The notes under the pieces were generated by a model. It worked only from the letters and a program-made list of their open reading frames with translations, was not told the DNA's origin and ran no database searches. 26,089 nt of DNA from an uncultured Flavobacteriales bacterium. Its GTDB lineage: Bacteria; Bacteroidota; Bacteroidia; Flavobacteriales; Crocinitomicaceae. Below, piece by piece: positions 1 to 8,126 of this stretch. Every line of letters starts with the position of its first letter. Position 1 is the stretch's first letter. Location of the stretch: NCBI GenBank assembly GCA_946479985.1, contig CAMLIF010000051.1, positions 1-26,089 on the forward strand, in the 5' to 3' direction. A program made the position numbers and the translations under genes.

Positions 1-3000
1 CGTATTGTTCAATGCAGGCGACCATGTTCCTGAAATGCCGTTTGCTGACGTTGTTGGCAATGCTGGAATAGTTTCACCGTAACAGTATACGGTTTTGATC
101 TTCTTGAAGACAGGTTGAACATTCGGAATGATAGTAACCGTCAATGTATCAGACACAGCACATTCGCCTTCATCAGGTGTAAATGTGTAAGTGGTAGTAG
201 TTGTATTGCTCAAAGCCGGAGACCAGGTTCCTTCGATATTGTTTGATGATGTTGTTAGTAATGCAGGTATTGTTGCGCCTGAACAGTATGGTCCTACCGG
301 ATTGAATGTTGGTGTTACAGGAGAATTAATTGTAATTACCAATGTAGTTGTGGTAGCACATTGACCAGCCGTTGGTGTAAACGTATAGGTGGTGGTTGCG
401 GTGTTGTTTATTGCTGGCGACCAAGATCCGGTTACACCGTTTAATGACAGTGTATCTAATTCCGGGATACTGTCTCCGAAACAATAAGGAATAATGGAAT
501 CAAATAAAGGAACGATCAAAGAATCAACTTCAATAGTTACTGTTGTTGTTCCGAAGCATCCGAACTCATCCGAACCGTTTACGGTATAAGTGGTTGTTCC
601 TGTCGGAGAAACAACAACCGGTGCGCCTGAAGACGTTGTTCCGTACATTCCGGCAGAAATAGTATAATGAGTAGCTCCGCCAAATGCAATGGACACTGAT
701 TCTCCCTCACAAATTGGGTTTTGATCAGGCGTTGCAGTGATAGTCAGCGGACTGTTTACTGCTCCAACTGTAACGCTATCGGTTTCTGTACATCCGTTTT
801 CATCTGTTACTGTTACAACATAAGTTCCCTGGAACAAATTGGTAGCTGTTGCTGTAGTTTGTCCGTTGCTCCATAAATATGTGACATTTCCAACTGCCCC
901 ATTTACACTTACGGTTGCAGAACCAGGAGAAGCTTTACAATAAACAGGTTCTGATGCCATAGTTAAAACCAGGTTACATTCACAACATGCGTCGATTTCA
1001 TATTCAATTGGTTCTGTATTCAAGGTTACTTCACATGAACCGCCGGTACTTGAACAATCTGCATCCTGCGAAAATTGAATGGATGCCGAAAGCGGAATAT
1101 CATTTATACAGTAACTCGAATCTGCCATTGAGAGTGTGTACGAAACGGTAGTGGTTGATCCGCCAGTGATACTTCCAGCAGTATAATGCCATGTAATTTG
1201 ATTTCCGGTCAATGTTCCGCCTCCTGTTCCTACTGTCATTGGGTACAACGGTATTTCTGCAATAAGATCTAAATCAGTAATATTTGTACCTGCAGAGTTG
1301 TTTTGAATAGTGAGTGTAATTGTTGCTGTGTTAGTGCAATTGATTATGGAATCACTATCGGAAAAGGTTATGTTACTTGATAACACCAGATCGTTTACTG
1401 AAGTAGAATTCAGAATTCCCGGAGTATGGTGTAAATCAATAGTGGCAGTTGGCAGACTGCAGGCATTTGTTGCATTGGTGTAAAACACAATTTCGTCTGA
1501 AAGATTATAACTACAGCTGGTGAGTAATCGAATGGTTACCGGAATTTGATTTTCCGGATTGGTATTCACGCCTGGTAATGAAGTTAATCCCAAATGCGGA
1601 AGCAAATCCCAACCATTCATATTTGAACCCGATCCATAAGTTGTTCCATCAAAATTGGTCACTGTAATTGTTCCTGGTGTTCCGGCTGTATTACTAAAAG
1701 TAGCGTCCAAAAGATTAATCCCGTTCGGTAAATCAATCCAAAACTGATTATTGGAAACAGAGCCTATTTCGTAACTGTTCAGCACAAAATTGTATACCAA
1801 TGTGTCATTACAAAGCTCTACTGAGTCGGGGTAGGCATTCCCGGGAAGTAACACTTCCAGATCTGAAGGATAACGTTTAAAACTGAAATCGGTAATTTCT
1901 GATTGACAGATGTCTTCAGGGGTTGTCAGAATTGCACCATCACACGAGTTGCCTGCCAGCACATGAAGGAAATCAAGTTCAGGATCTGTCCCTTCTACAC
2001 AACCGTTTGTGTTTACATCAACACTGAGCTGCAGGTTCACACATTCATTAATCGCCAGTGTTGACAGGTTGGCAATGATTCCCTGGTTCCCGCCATAAGT
2101 GTATGTGGTGAAACTAATTGGTGTGCCTGATGGTTGAATAGTCAAAACTGCATTCGTTAAATCTAAACCATTGACTGCTGAATTTTCAAATGAAACCCAC
2201 GGCTGATTTGCGATTGCACCCGAAACAGGACTGTTTGGAACAGACTGATTACAAATTGAAAAATCGAACTCGGCATTCCCACTGTTTGCATTAACAGTTA
2301 TACTAGGATTAATCAAATCTATAGCCGGATTGTAATGATTTACAGGGAAATCATATTCAAACGGTACCTCCAGTTGATAGGCTGGCGAAGGTTGTTGTAC
2401 ACTCAGTGTGTAATCTCCCGAAACGAAAACTTGTCCGGTTGCCGGAGCACTGCATGTAGGTTGAAGTTTTACAACAATATATTGAGAAGCACTCATGAAT
2501 TCAAGATCTTTTAACGGCCAGCAATTACTTGCATTGTCCAGACCATGGAAATCGATTTGTGTATCTCCGTTACCATTGGTTGTTACGGTTTCACCTGATA
2601 TTGGTAATGTCAGGAACTGAGGCTGTGTTCCGAAATAGTTGGTACTTACTGCTGTTGAGCTGTACTGTTTTTTATCCTGTTGCCAGTAAGCTCCTACATA
2701 ATCATAACCTGCAGGGACAGTAACTGTTAAATCGGAACCTAATTCTGCATACGGTCTGAATTCATTCGGGAAGTCATTTCCGGTGAAGTATAAAGCTCCG
2801 TCATTGTAAAAACGCAGGCTTAATTCAAGAAGATTACAAGTAGAATTCCAGGGATCCGTAAATGAACCCTCCGAAGCTCTTGCATCGGGCTGAAGTACTT
2901 TGAAATTTGCTCCGTAATCATCACATGATCCGTCTATTTGCCCGCTTACCAGCTCTGTCCCCTTGTATTCAAAACGTAAACTCGGAACAGGATGTGGTCC

Positions 3001-5757
3001 GTAACCAAAGAATGTGTGAACTGTGCTGCTAATAGGCTCCATTCGAACTCGCAGATGAAGATTAGATTCAATGAGGTACTCTGCACTTGTATCGCTCATC
3101 CATGTTAAAGCAGTATCAGGGAAATTCAGGTTTAAATGAACTAAACCAAGATTCACAAAATCTGTCATTACAATATCAGAAACCGGAATAAAGAATTGAT
3201 TCGAAGGGTTTCCATCTTCAGTAATGGTTATCCCATCACCTGAGTATTGATCATCCAAATCAAAAATACGTGCTTCTTTCCGTTGGTTTGCCGGAAGATC
3301 CTCATACCTGATTTGTAAATACATATTCTCAAAAGAGCTTCCTGTTAACGTTGGGAAAGAAGATGCCGGTGCACCAACAAATTTACCGCTTACCTGTAAC
3401 AAAATTGGGTCGCCCGGGTATGCAGCTTGCAGGTTAATAGTAGGTTCCGTGTTTACGTTCAAATTTGACGGCTGAGCTAAATCGGAACAATCAAAAAGTC
3501 CTGTGGGCGTATTGTTATGGCCTAAGATATCGCGTTTGAAAACCGGGTTGGCATCGGTTGCAAAATAGGAGTCGCATTCACCTAAACAATGATGATAAGT
3601 TGAAGTCCCGGCGCCAACTATATATGCCGAGCAAGACTCGCAAGTTTCATCACAGACATACTCAAATTTAAAGTCGAAATTATCGAAGCCGAAATTATTT
3701 GGTAGTGAGTCACACATTTGAGTGGTGGAATCACAGAACAAATACATTGGAATGGTGAAACATGGAATCTCATAGGTATATGGTCGACCGTATGCAAAGT
3801 TGTCCCATGGAATTAACCCAAAACGAATTTCAACAATTCGTCCTACCCCGCTCGGATTACAATATTCTGTTAAAATTGGAGTAATTGAGGCTGTTCCATT
3901 TGCTGCACCTGATTTTGACGTGGCAATAATCGCTGGAAGCTCGTACCAGCCCGTGTTCGTGGAAGAAGGAGTTAATCCAGTTGTTCTGACATAATATCCG
4001 TCCGGAATATTATAAATGACACGGTGAAACCCATCCGGGCAGTCAAAGCCAAATCCCGTTGAATATCCTTCGGAGTAAGGTGCAAAGCAAAGTTCAGAGG
4101 TAAAATCAGTTCCGGCCAGAACATCGGGAGGAAGCGTTAATTCTGCACCTTCTCCGGTAGCAGTATATCCGTATTGGGAAGCTGCCACTCCATAGTGAAA
4201 CTCTCCGTCAAAAGCTGAAACATTTACCGGATTACCGCAGGCATCATCATAATTCCATTCCAGAATAGCCATACTGTAATATTGAGGAGATGTACTCGAA
4301 AGTCCACAAGAATCATCATAATAAGTATAGTCAACATGAATATTCAGTATGCCGCTCTCAACCATATCATCAACGAATCCGTCTCCATCTAAATCTGCAA
4401 GGGAATTTGCACCAAGCGGAGCCCAATTGTTACCCGATACTGGAATTTGATTTAATTTGATTTTATAGATTGTTCCAAGTTGATTCAGGGCTGAGTTTAC
4501 CGAAAAAGGTGTTGGTTCAATATAAACAACACTTGAAGGAATTGTCAGAGAACCCGTTGAAGAAGAAATTGAAAAACTTGCGGTGTCTATTTCTCCGAAA
4601 GTATTATTAACAAGCAATACAAGTTCTAAATCTGTCATTCTTCCGTAGCCCGCCGGACCACCACTAACAACTGCAGGTGCATTGTACATAATCCAATCCA
4701 ACTGCATGTTTTGGCCTCCTGCCGCGCTGCAAAATGTGGCGTTCGGACTTCCGGTATGATTGTTAGTACCAACAAGTCCTTCGTTTACAATAGGGATTGA
4801 TAAAGAAGTACTTATCGAAGAATGTTCAGTTTGTTGCTGGCAAGGTGTTGAACCACATAAAACTGAGAATTCAAATATTCCATCTGAAGAGTTATCACAG
4901 CTCACGACTTTGTAAGGAATATGCAGATAGATTTCTTCGTGATCTGCGAGATAACTGTGTCCGAGCAAGTTCAGCCATTCAGCAGAGCCAATATTTATTG
5001 TTCCTCCTGAAGGTAAAGTAACGGGTGTTACACCGCCAGGCAGCGTATAGGTGTAAATATTCGTTCCGGTTCCACCAGTCTGAGAATTTGATAGATAATA
5101 TTGATTCCAGGAAGAACCGGTATTAATAAGAGCTGATACATTTGAGTTCAGTTGATAATCACAGGATACCTGAGATATTACAGCTCCGTTCCCGTTATCA
5201 TTACTGATTTTAAAAATTAATTCGTCTACGTCGCCAACATTCTTTACCAAAGTACCGCTTCCCATGTTTTGAACGTCCAAAACAGGATTACCCAAAGTGA
5301 TGCTGCTGGAAGCATTTACAGATGAACACGCATCAGTACCGGATATCTGAGTAATTCCGGCGGTTGGTGTTGCAGAACAACCTGGAGAAGCACATAAGAA
5401 TTCAATTTCAAACGTGTTGTTGATATCCCATCCGGAAAGTGTAAAAGTAACGTCGGTTGTACCGCTGATTCCGGTGACAGTTCCGTTTGTAGATGACAGA
5501 CTTGTATAAGTTGCTCCTACCGGTAAATGGATCGTTATTACGTCATTAATTGTTGGATCGGTCGAATTAAATCCGATTTCATAACTCATCAGGTATTCAC
5601 CGCAACTGCTAATACTATTTAACTGTGTTGCAGTTGGATCGCCATTAAGAATGATGTTTTCCTCAAAAAGCGAAAAGGAATAATCGCATTGTGAATTTCC
5701 TGTTTTCGTCACAAACACGAACAGGCATGTTAAAAGTAGTAGACTGAATGTTTTCAT
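1..5757 (-). CDS. Giant secreted surface protein (partial, C-terminus beyond left edge), likely type IX secretion substrate
   Basis: The reading frame opens at an ATG (5757) and stays open to base 1, giving 1919 codons with no stop in the stretches I translated. It starts with a signal peptide (MKTFSLLLLTCLFVFVT, then NSQC). Residues ~20-1590 are Ser/Thr/Asn/Gly-rich beta-type sequence with scattered Cys clusters (such as CDETCESC and ACCEC) and DUF11-like stretches near 1300-1570. Around 1597-1666 there is an SprB-type repeat (YLWSNGQTT, then GTYVVTVTDENGC). From about 1748 a module of about 65 residues repeats at least three times (PYCxGxxIPxL, TWSPA, TTTYTFTP, GxCA), the last copy cut by the edge. 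Such proteins in Bacteroidota are usually exported by type IX secretion and act as adhesins or gliding-associated surface proteins; the sorting domain that would prove this is not visible. The ligand is unknown. Confidence 0.85.
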   Translation of the reverse strand, partial: MKTFSLLLLTCLFVFVTKTGNSQCDYSFSLFEENIILNGDPTATQLNSISSCGEYLMSYEIGFNSTDPTINDVITIHLPVGATYTSLSSTNGTVTGISGTTDVTFTLSGWDINNTFEIEFLCASPGCSATPTAGITQISGTDACSSVNASSSITLGNPVLDVQNMGSGTLVKNVGDVDELIFKISNDNGNGAVISQVSCDYQLNSNVSALINTGSSWNQYYLSNSQTGGTGTNIYTYTLPGGVTPVTLPSGGTINIGSAEWLNLLGHSYLADHEEIYLHIPYKVVSCDNSSDGIFEFSVLCGSTPCQQQTEHSSISTSLSIPIVNEGLVGTNNHTGSPNATFCSAAGGQNMQLDWIMYNAPAVVSGGPAGYGRMTDLELVLLVNNTFGEIDTASFSISSSTGSLTIPSSVVYIEPTPFSVNSALNQLGTIYKIKLNQIPVSGNNWAPLGANSLADLDGDGFVDDMVESGILNIHVDYTYYDDSCGLSSTSPQYYSMAILEWNYDDACGNPVNVSAFDGEFHYGVAASQYGYTATGEGAELTLPPDVLAGTDFTSELCFAPYSEGYSTGFGFDCPDGFHRVIYNIPDGYYVRTTGLTPSSTNTGWYELPAIIATSKSGAANGTASITPILTEYCNPSGVGRIVEIRFGLIPWDNFAYGRPYTYEIPCFTIPMYLFCDSTTQMCDSLPNNFGFDNFDFKFEYVCDETCESCSAYIVGAGTSTYHHCLGECDSYFATDANPVFKRDILGHNNTPTGLFDCSDLAQPSNLNVNTEPTINLQAAYPGDPILLQVSGKFVGAPASSFPTLTGSSFENMYLQIRYEDLPANQRKEARIFDLDDQYSGDGITITEDGNPSNQFFIPVSDIVMTDFVNLGLVHLNLNFPDTALTWMSDTSAEYLIESNLHLRVRMEPISSTVHTFFGYGPHPVPSLRFEYKGTELVSGQIDGSCDDYGANFKVLQPDARASEGSFTDPWNSTCNLLELSLRFYNDGALYFTGNDFPNEFRPYAELGSDLTVTVPAGYDYVGAYWQQDKKQYSSTAVSTNYFGTQPQFLTLPISGETVTTNGNGDTQIDFHGLDNASNCWPLKDLEFMSASQYIVVKLQPTCSAPATGQVFVSGDYTLSVQQPSPAYQLEVPFEYDFPVNHYNPAIDLINPSITVNANSGNAEFDFSICNQSVPNSPVSGAIANQPWVSFENSAVNGLDLTNAVLTIQPSGTPISFTTYTYGGNQGIIANLSTLAINECVNLQLSVDVNTNGCVEGTDPELDFLHVLAGNSCDGAILTTPEDICQSEITDFSFKRYPSDLEVLLPGNAYPDSVELCNDTLVYNFVLNSYEIGSVSNNQFWIDLPNGINLLDATFSNTAGTPGTITVTNFDGTTYGSGSNMNGWDLLPHLGLTSLPGVNTNPENQIPVTIRLLTSCSYNLSDEIVFYTNATNACSLPTATIDLHHTPGILNSTSVNDLVLSSNITFSDSDSIINCTNTATITLTIQNNSAGTNITDLDLIAEIPLYPMTVGTGGGTLTGNQITWHYTAGSITGGSTTTVSYTLSMADSSYCINDIPLSASIQFSQDADCSSTGGSCEVTLNTEPIEYEIDACCECNLVLTMASEPVYCKASPGSATVSVNGAVGNVTYLWSNGQTTATATNLFQGTYVVTVTDENGCTETDSVTVGAVNSPLTITATPDQNPICEGESVSIAFGGATHYTISAGMYGTTSSGAPVVVSPTGTTTYTVNGSDEFGCFGTTTVTIEVDSLIVPLFDSIIPYCFGDSIPELDTLSLNGVTGSWSPAINNTATTTYTFTPTAGQCATTTTLVITINSPVTPTFNPVGPYCSGATIPALLTTSSNNIEGTWSPALSNTTTTTYTFTPDEGECAVSDTLTVTIIPNVQPVFKKIKTVYCYGETIPALPTTSANGISGTWSPALNNT

Positions 5758-6098
5758 TTTTTTGAATGATTTACTCAAAAAAATCAACCATAACTATGAT
5801 ACTGTAGTGTAATAAAAGTAGCAGGTTGAATATTCTTAAGTGGTTGCAATTAATTTAGAATGTTGCAGTGAAATTAAAAAATTAATTTTCATGTGCGGCT
5901 ATCTGGATAGTTAACCTATACCTCGTCAATAGAATTGACGAAATTCCACAAATGAGTTGCTGGCCAGGGACTCGATCAACACTCTGAATAACAGCGGTTA
6001 ATGATTCATGGTCAGCATGTGAAAATTTTAGATAGTTGATTATTTGTTAATTAAAAAACGGTCATTGTTAATATGTTGATCAAAATAACTCCGGAAAA
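5758..6098. other. 341-bp gap upstream of the giant surface protein
   Basis: No plausible gene is seen here. The half next to 5757 is AT-rich and should hold the promoter of the giant surface protein. On the minus strand a TACTTTTA at about 5813-5820 resembles the TAnnTTTG element, but I find no TTG at the right distance, so I do not call a promoter. The gap also holds a perfect hairpin at 5923-5941, listed separately. No poly-T terminator is seen after the gene ending at 6099. Confidence 0.5.
5923..5941. repeat. Perfect 8-bp inverted repeat with 3-nt loop
   Basis: The arms TCGTCAAT and ATTGACGA are exact reverse complements separated by AGA. No T-run follows on either strand, so it is not a typical intrinsic terminator. 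It lies between the end of the 6099-6266 gene and the start of the giant surface protein, so an operator or an mRNA-end structure are both possible. Confidence 0.5.
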
Positions 6099-6266
6099 TC
6101 ACCTTTTCACCTGGTAATAAACCAAACTTCCTAATCCGTAAACAAAACAAATCAATGCAGCAAGCAATTTAAAGACTTTTGCCGATTCCTGCCCGGTTAG
6201 ATACGGATAAACGCAGAATATTCCAACAATCATAAAGCCTATTGGGATAAGAATTTTCTGAACCAT
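6099..6266 (-). CDS. Small two-helix membrane protein, 55 aa, unknown function
   Basis: The open frame runs further upstream, but that part overlaps the Lys-rich tail of the preceding gene in another frame and is an artefact. The ATG at 6266 gives a clean product, MVQKILIPIGFMIVGI onward, with two predicted membrane segments (about residues 4-24 and 31-51) joined by a short polar loop and ending in a basic tail (YYQVKR). It begins 25 nt after the stop of the YwqK-like gene, so it is probably the last gene of that transcript. I do not recognise the family. Its reality rests on the hydrophobic pattern and spacing. Confidence 0.6.
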   Translation of the reverse strand: MVQKILIPIGFMIVGIFCVYPYLTGQESAKVFKLLAALICFVYGLGSLVYYQVKR

Positions 6267-6291
6267 AGCTGTTAACCAAAAATAGTGTTGA

Positions 6292-7668
6292 TTAATTTCC
6301 TGTTTCTGTTGTTGGAACTTCTTCCTTTTCTTTCTTAGGCTTTTTTGCTTTCTTCTCTTTTTTCTTCTTTTCCGTTTTAGTTGTAGGCATTGCGTCGTCT
6401 TCTTTCCCGGTGCTTTCAACTTTACCTACCTGAGAAACGATCTTACCGAGTTGATCATAAACCGTTTCCTCGATTAAAACATCATTTTTGTAAAGCGCAC
6501 GACGTTTTAATTTCTGGTCCGGGAAACGCTCTTCAAACCAGCCTTCTTTTACTTCTGTTTTTGCAACGGTTTTTACATCGGTAATGTTCACAACAATGAA
6601 TACTTCCTTTTTCTTGTAAGGTTTGTTAACTCCCTTTCCAATTTTAGCGCCTTTAAGATTCGGATCGCTATCCTGTAAAATCTCTTTTACATTGTACATT
6701 TCATAAGTTGTTCCGGCCGAATCTGTATATGCTTTAATTTTGGCCGGACCTCCGTTATTGTAAAGGATTTTCCCTACTCCATAAGCTACGGCTTCACTTT
6801 GAAAAGTATAAACGTCAGCTGTTAAGTATTGTGCCGATTTTCCGCTTGCTTTTTTATAATTCTCAATTGATTGCAATGTTTGATCGTAATACAAGGTCTT
6901 GAACTCTCCGTTTCGAGAACCCATGTCCCAGTTTTCTGTTCGAAGGAGCACGCCGTCATCATAATAATATTTGAAAACACCGTTCTTCTTTCCTTCTTTA
7001 TAATAAGTTTCTTCTATGATTACACTGTCTTTGTTGTAAATCAGGAACGGGCCATCAAGCAAACCGTTTTTGTAGTTTGTCTTTTTGTCCATGTATGTAT
7101 GCTTTGTTGCCGGATTGTATTTGAAAGTACGTTTTTCACCGGTCAGCAGTCCGTTTACGTAGTTTTCAACTTTGATCGTATCACCGTTTATTGCAAAATC
7201 ATATTGGTAACCGTGCAGCTGCCCCATATTGTAATTCTTAACCCAGCTTTCAATTTCTGTTGAGTCGAAATAGTAAACCCAGCGCCCGTGCTCAGCGCCT
7301 TGTACATGTGAACGAATCACCTTTATACAGCCATCAATATATGTTGTTGTGTCTATTCCTTCTGTTTTCCCATTCACGAATCGTACTGTGCGCTCGTGCA
7401 AACCGTTCATGTGGCAGGTTTCACAAGTCCCGGAAAACGGCTGATGGTTTCCTGTAGTTATGACAATGCCGGAATTCGGATCCAACTCCAGTTTCTCGTT
7501 ACAATCAACAACGCCGGCGAGTTTTCCGCACTCCCACTCTGCAAACCTGTTCTTTGCTCTTGCCTGTGCTTTTTTGTAGCAGCTGTCTTTTTTCTCTACT
7601 CCAAAATTTGGCTGAGAAAATCCGGTTACAGTTAGAAGAACTGAAAAAAGAATAAGAACTTGTTTCAT
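6292..7668 (-). CDS. Secreted YwqK/MORN-like repeat protein with Lys-rich C-terminus
   Basis: The product is 458 aa from the ATG at 7668. An upstream TTG at 7695 abuts the previous stop and is less likely, because the ATG starts a clean signal peptide (MKQVLILFSVLLTVTGFSQ). The middle is a series of repeats of about 22-30 residues with the pattern 'NGxxxGxxxxYxxxGxxxxExxYxxGxxxG', for example GLLDGPFLIYN, KEGKKNGVFKYYYDDG and GSRNGEFKTLYYD. These are typical of the MORN_2/YwqK family, often annotated as 'toxin-antitoxin system YwqK family antitoxin', a name that says little about function in Bacteroidota. A short N-terminal region has CETCHMNG and other Cys. The last ~30 residues are Lys/Glu-rich. 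It lies 27 nt downstream of the thioesterase gene. The role is unknown and the likely location is periplasm or outer surface. Confidence 0.8.
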   Translation of the reverse strand: MKQVLILFSVLLTVTGFSQPNFGVEKKDSCYKKAQARAKNRFAEWECGKLAGVVDCNEKLELDPNSGIVITTGNHQPFSGTCETCHMNGLHERTVRFVNGKTEGIDTTTYIDGCIKVIRSHVQGAEHGRWVYYFDSTEIESWVKNYNMGQLHGYQYDFAINGDTIKVENYVNGLLTGEKRTFKYNPATKHTYMDKKTNYKNGLLDGPFLIYNKDSVIIEETYYKEGKKNGVFKYYYDDGVLLRTENWDMGSRNGEFKTLYYDQTLQSIENYKKASGKSAQYLTADVYTFQSEAVAYGVGKILYNNGGPAKIKAYTDSAGTTYEMYNVKEILQDSDPNLKGAKIGKGVNKPYKKKEVFIVVNITDVKTVAKTEVKEGWFEERFPDQKLKRRALYKNDVLIEETVYDQLGKIVSQVGKVESTGKEDDAMPTTKTEKKKKEKKAKKPKKEKEEVPTTETGN

Positions 7669-7695
7669 GATATTGAGTTTTTTAGTGCTTTTCAA

Positions 7696-8103
7696 TTATT
7701 GAGGAAGTTTTAAAGCGAGTGTTTCCAATGCCGTTTTCATTCTGGCGGGAATGGAGATGGAAGCTTTATTGATACTGTCGTAGCAAACTAAAACGGAAGT
7801 TCCAATTGTTCTGATTTCATCGAATACTTTTACCTCGTATGAAAGTGTAAAGCTTTTATCTCCTATATGTTTCAGGAAAACTTCAATGGTTACCGGTTCG
7901 TGAAGTAAAACCGGACGTAAATATTCCAATTCATTTTTACGCAGCAGGATACCGTTTTTTTTCCAGTCCCAATCTACACCCAGCATATTTCTAAAATAGT
8001 GAATGCGTGCTTCTTCGAAATAGTTCAAATAAATGGCATTGTTTACATGCTGCATCATATCGCAGTCAGAGAATCGTACCTGTAGTTTGTATGGAGTATT
8101 CAT
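7696..8103 (-). CDS. Acyl-CoA thioesterase, 4HBT hotdog family
   Basis: This 135-aa protein has the length and pattern of a single hotdog-fold thioesterase of the 4HBT/YbgC/FadM type. The N-terminal signature is present: RFSDCDMMQHVNNAIYLNYF at residues 10-29. D15 sits at the catalytic Asp position and H19-V-N-N follows, as in the 'DxxGHVNN' subgroup. It continues with EEARIHYF and a central strand region ending in VCYDSIN. Family members hydrolyse acyl-CoA or acyl-ACP thioesters in the cytosol; the chain specificity cannot be told from sequence. The ATG at 8103 lies 23 nt after the dehydratase stop, so it is likely co-transcribed with it, though no functional link is evident. Confidence 0.88.
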   Translation of the reverse strand: MNTPYKLQVRFSDCDMMQHVNNAIYLNYFEEARIHYFRNMLGVDWDWKKNGILLRKNELEYLRPVLLHEPVTIEVFLKHIGDKSFTLSYEVKVFDEIRTIGTSVLVCYDSINKASISIPARMKTALETLALKLPQ

Positions 8104-8126
8104 TTTTATTCGTTTTTGTACATTTA

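Noticed and set aside
6267..6419. Longer form of the small membrane protein starting at 6419
   Set aside because: The first ~50 residues are the out-of-frame reading of the Lys-rich tail of the YwqK-like gene, not real protein.
6871..7635. Plus-strand frames of 65-130 aa opposite the YwqK-like gene
   Set aside because: Antisense to a clear repeat protein; rich in Phe/Val/Cys as expected from the reverse of Lys/Asn-rich codons.
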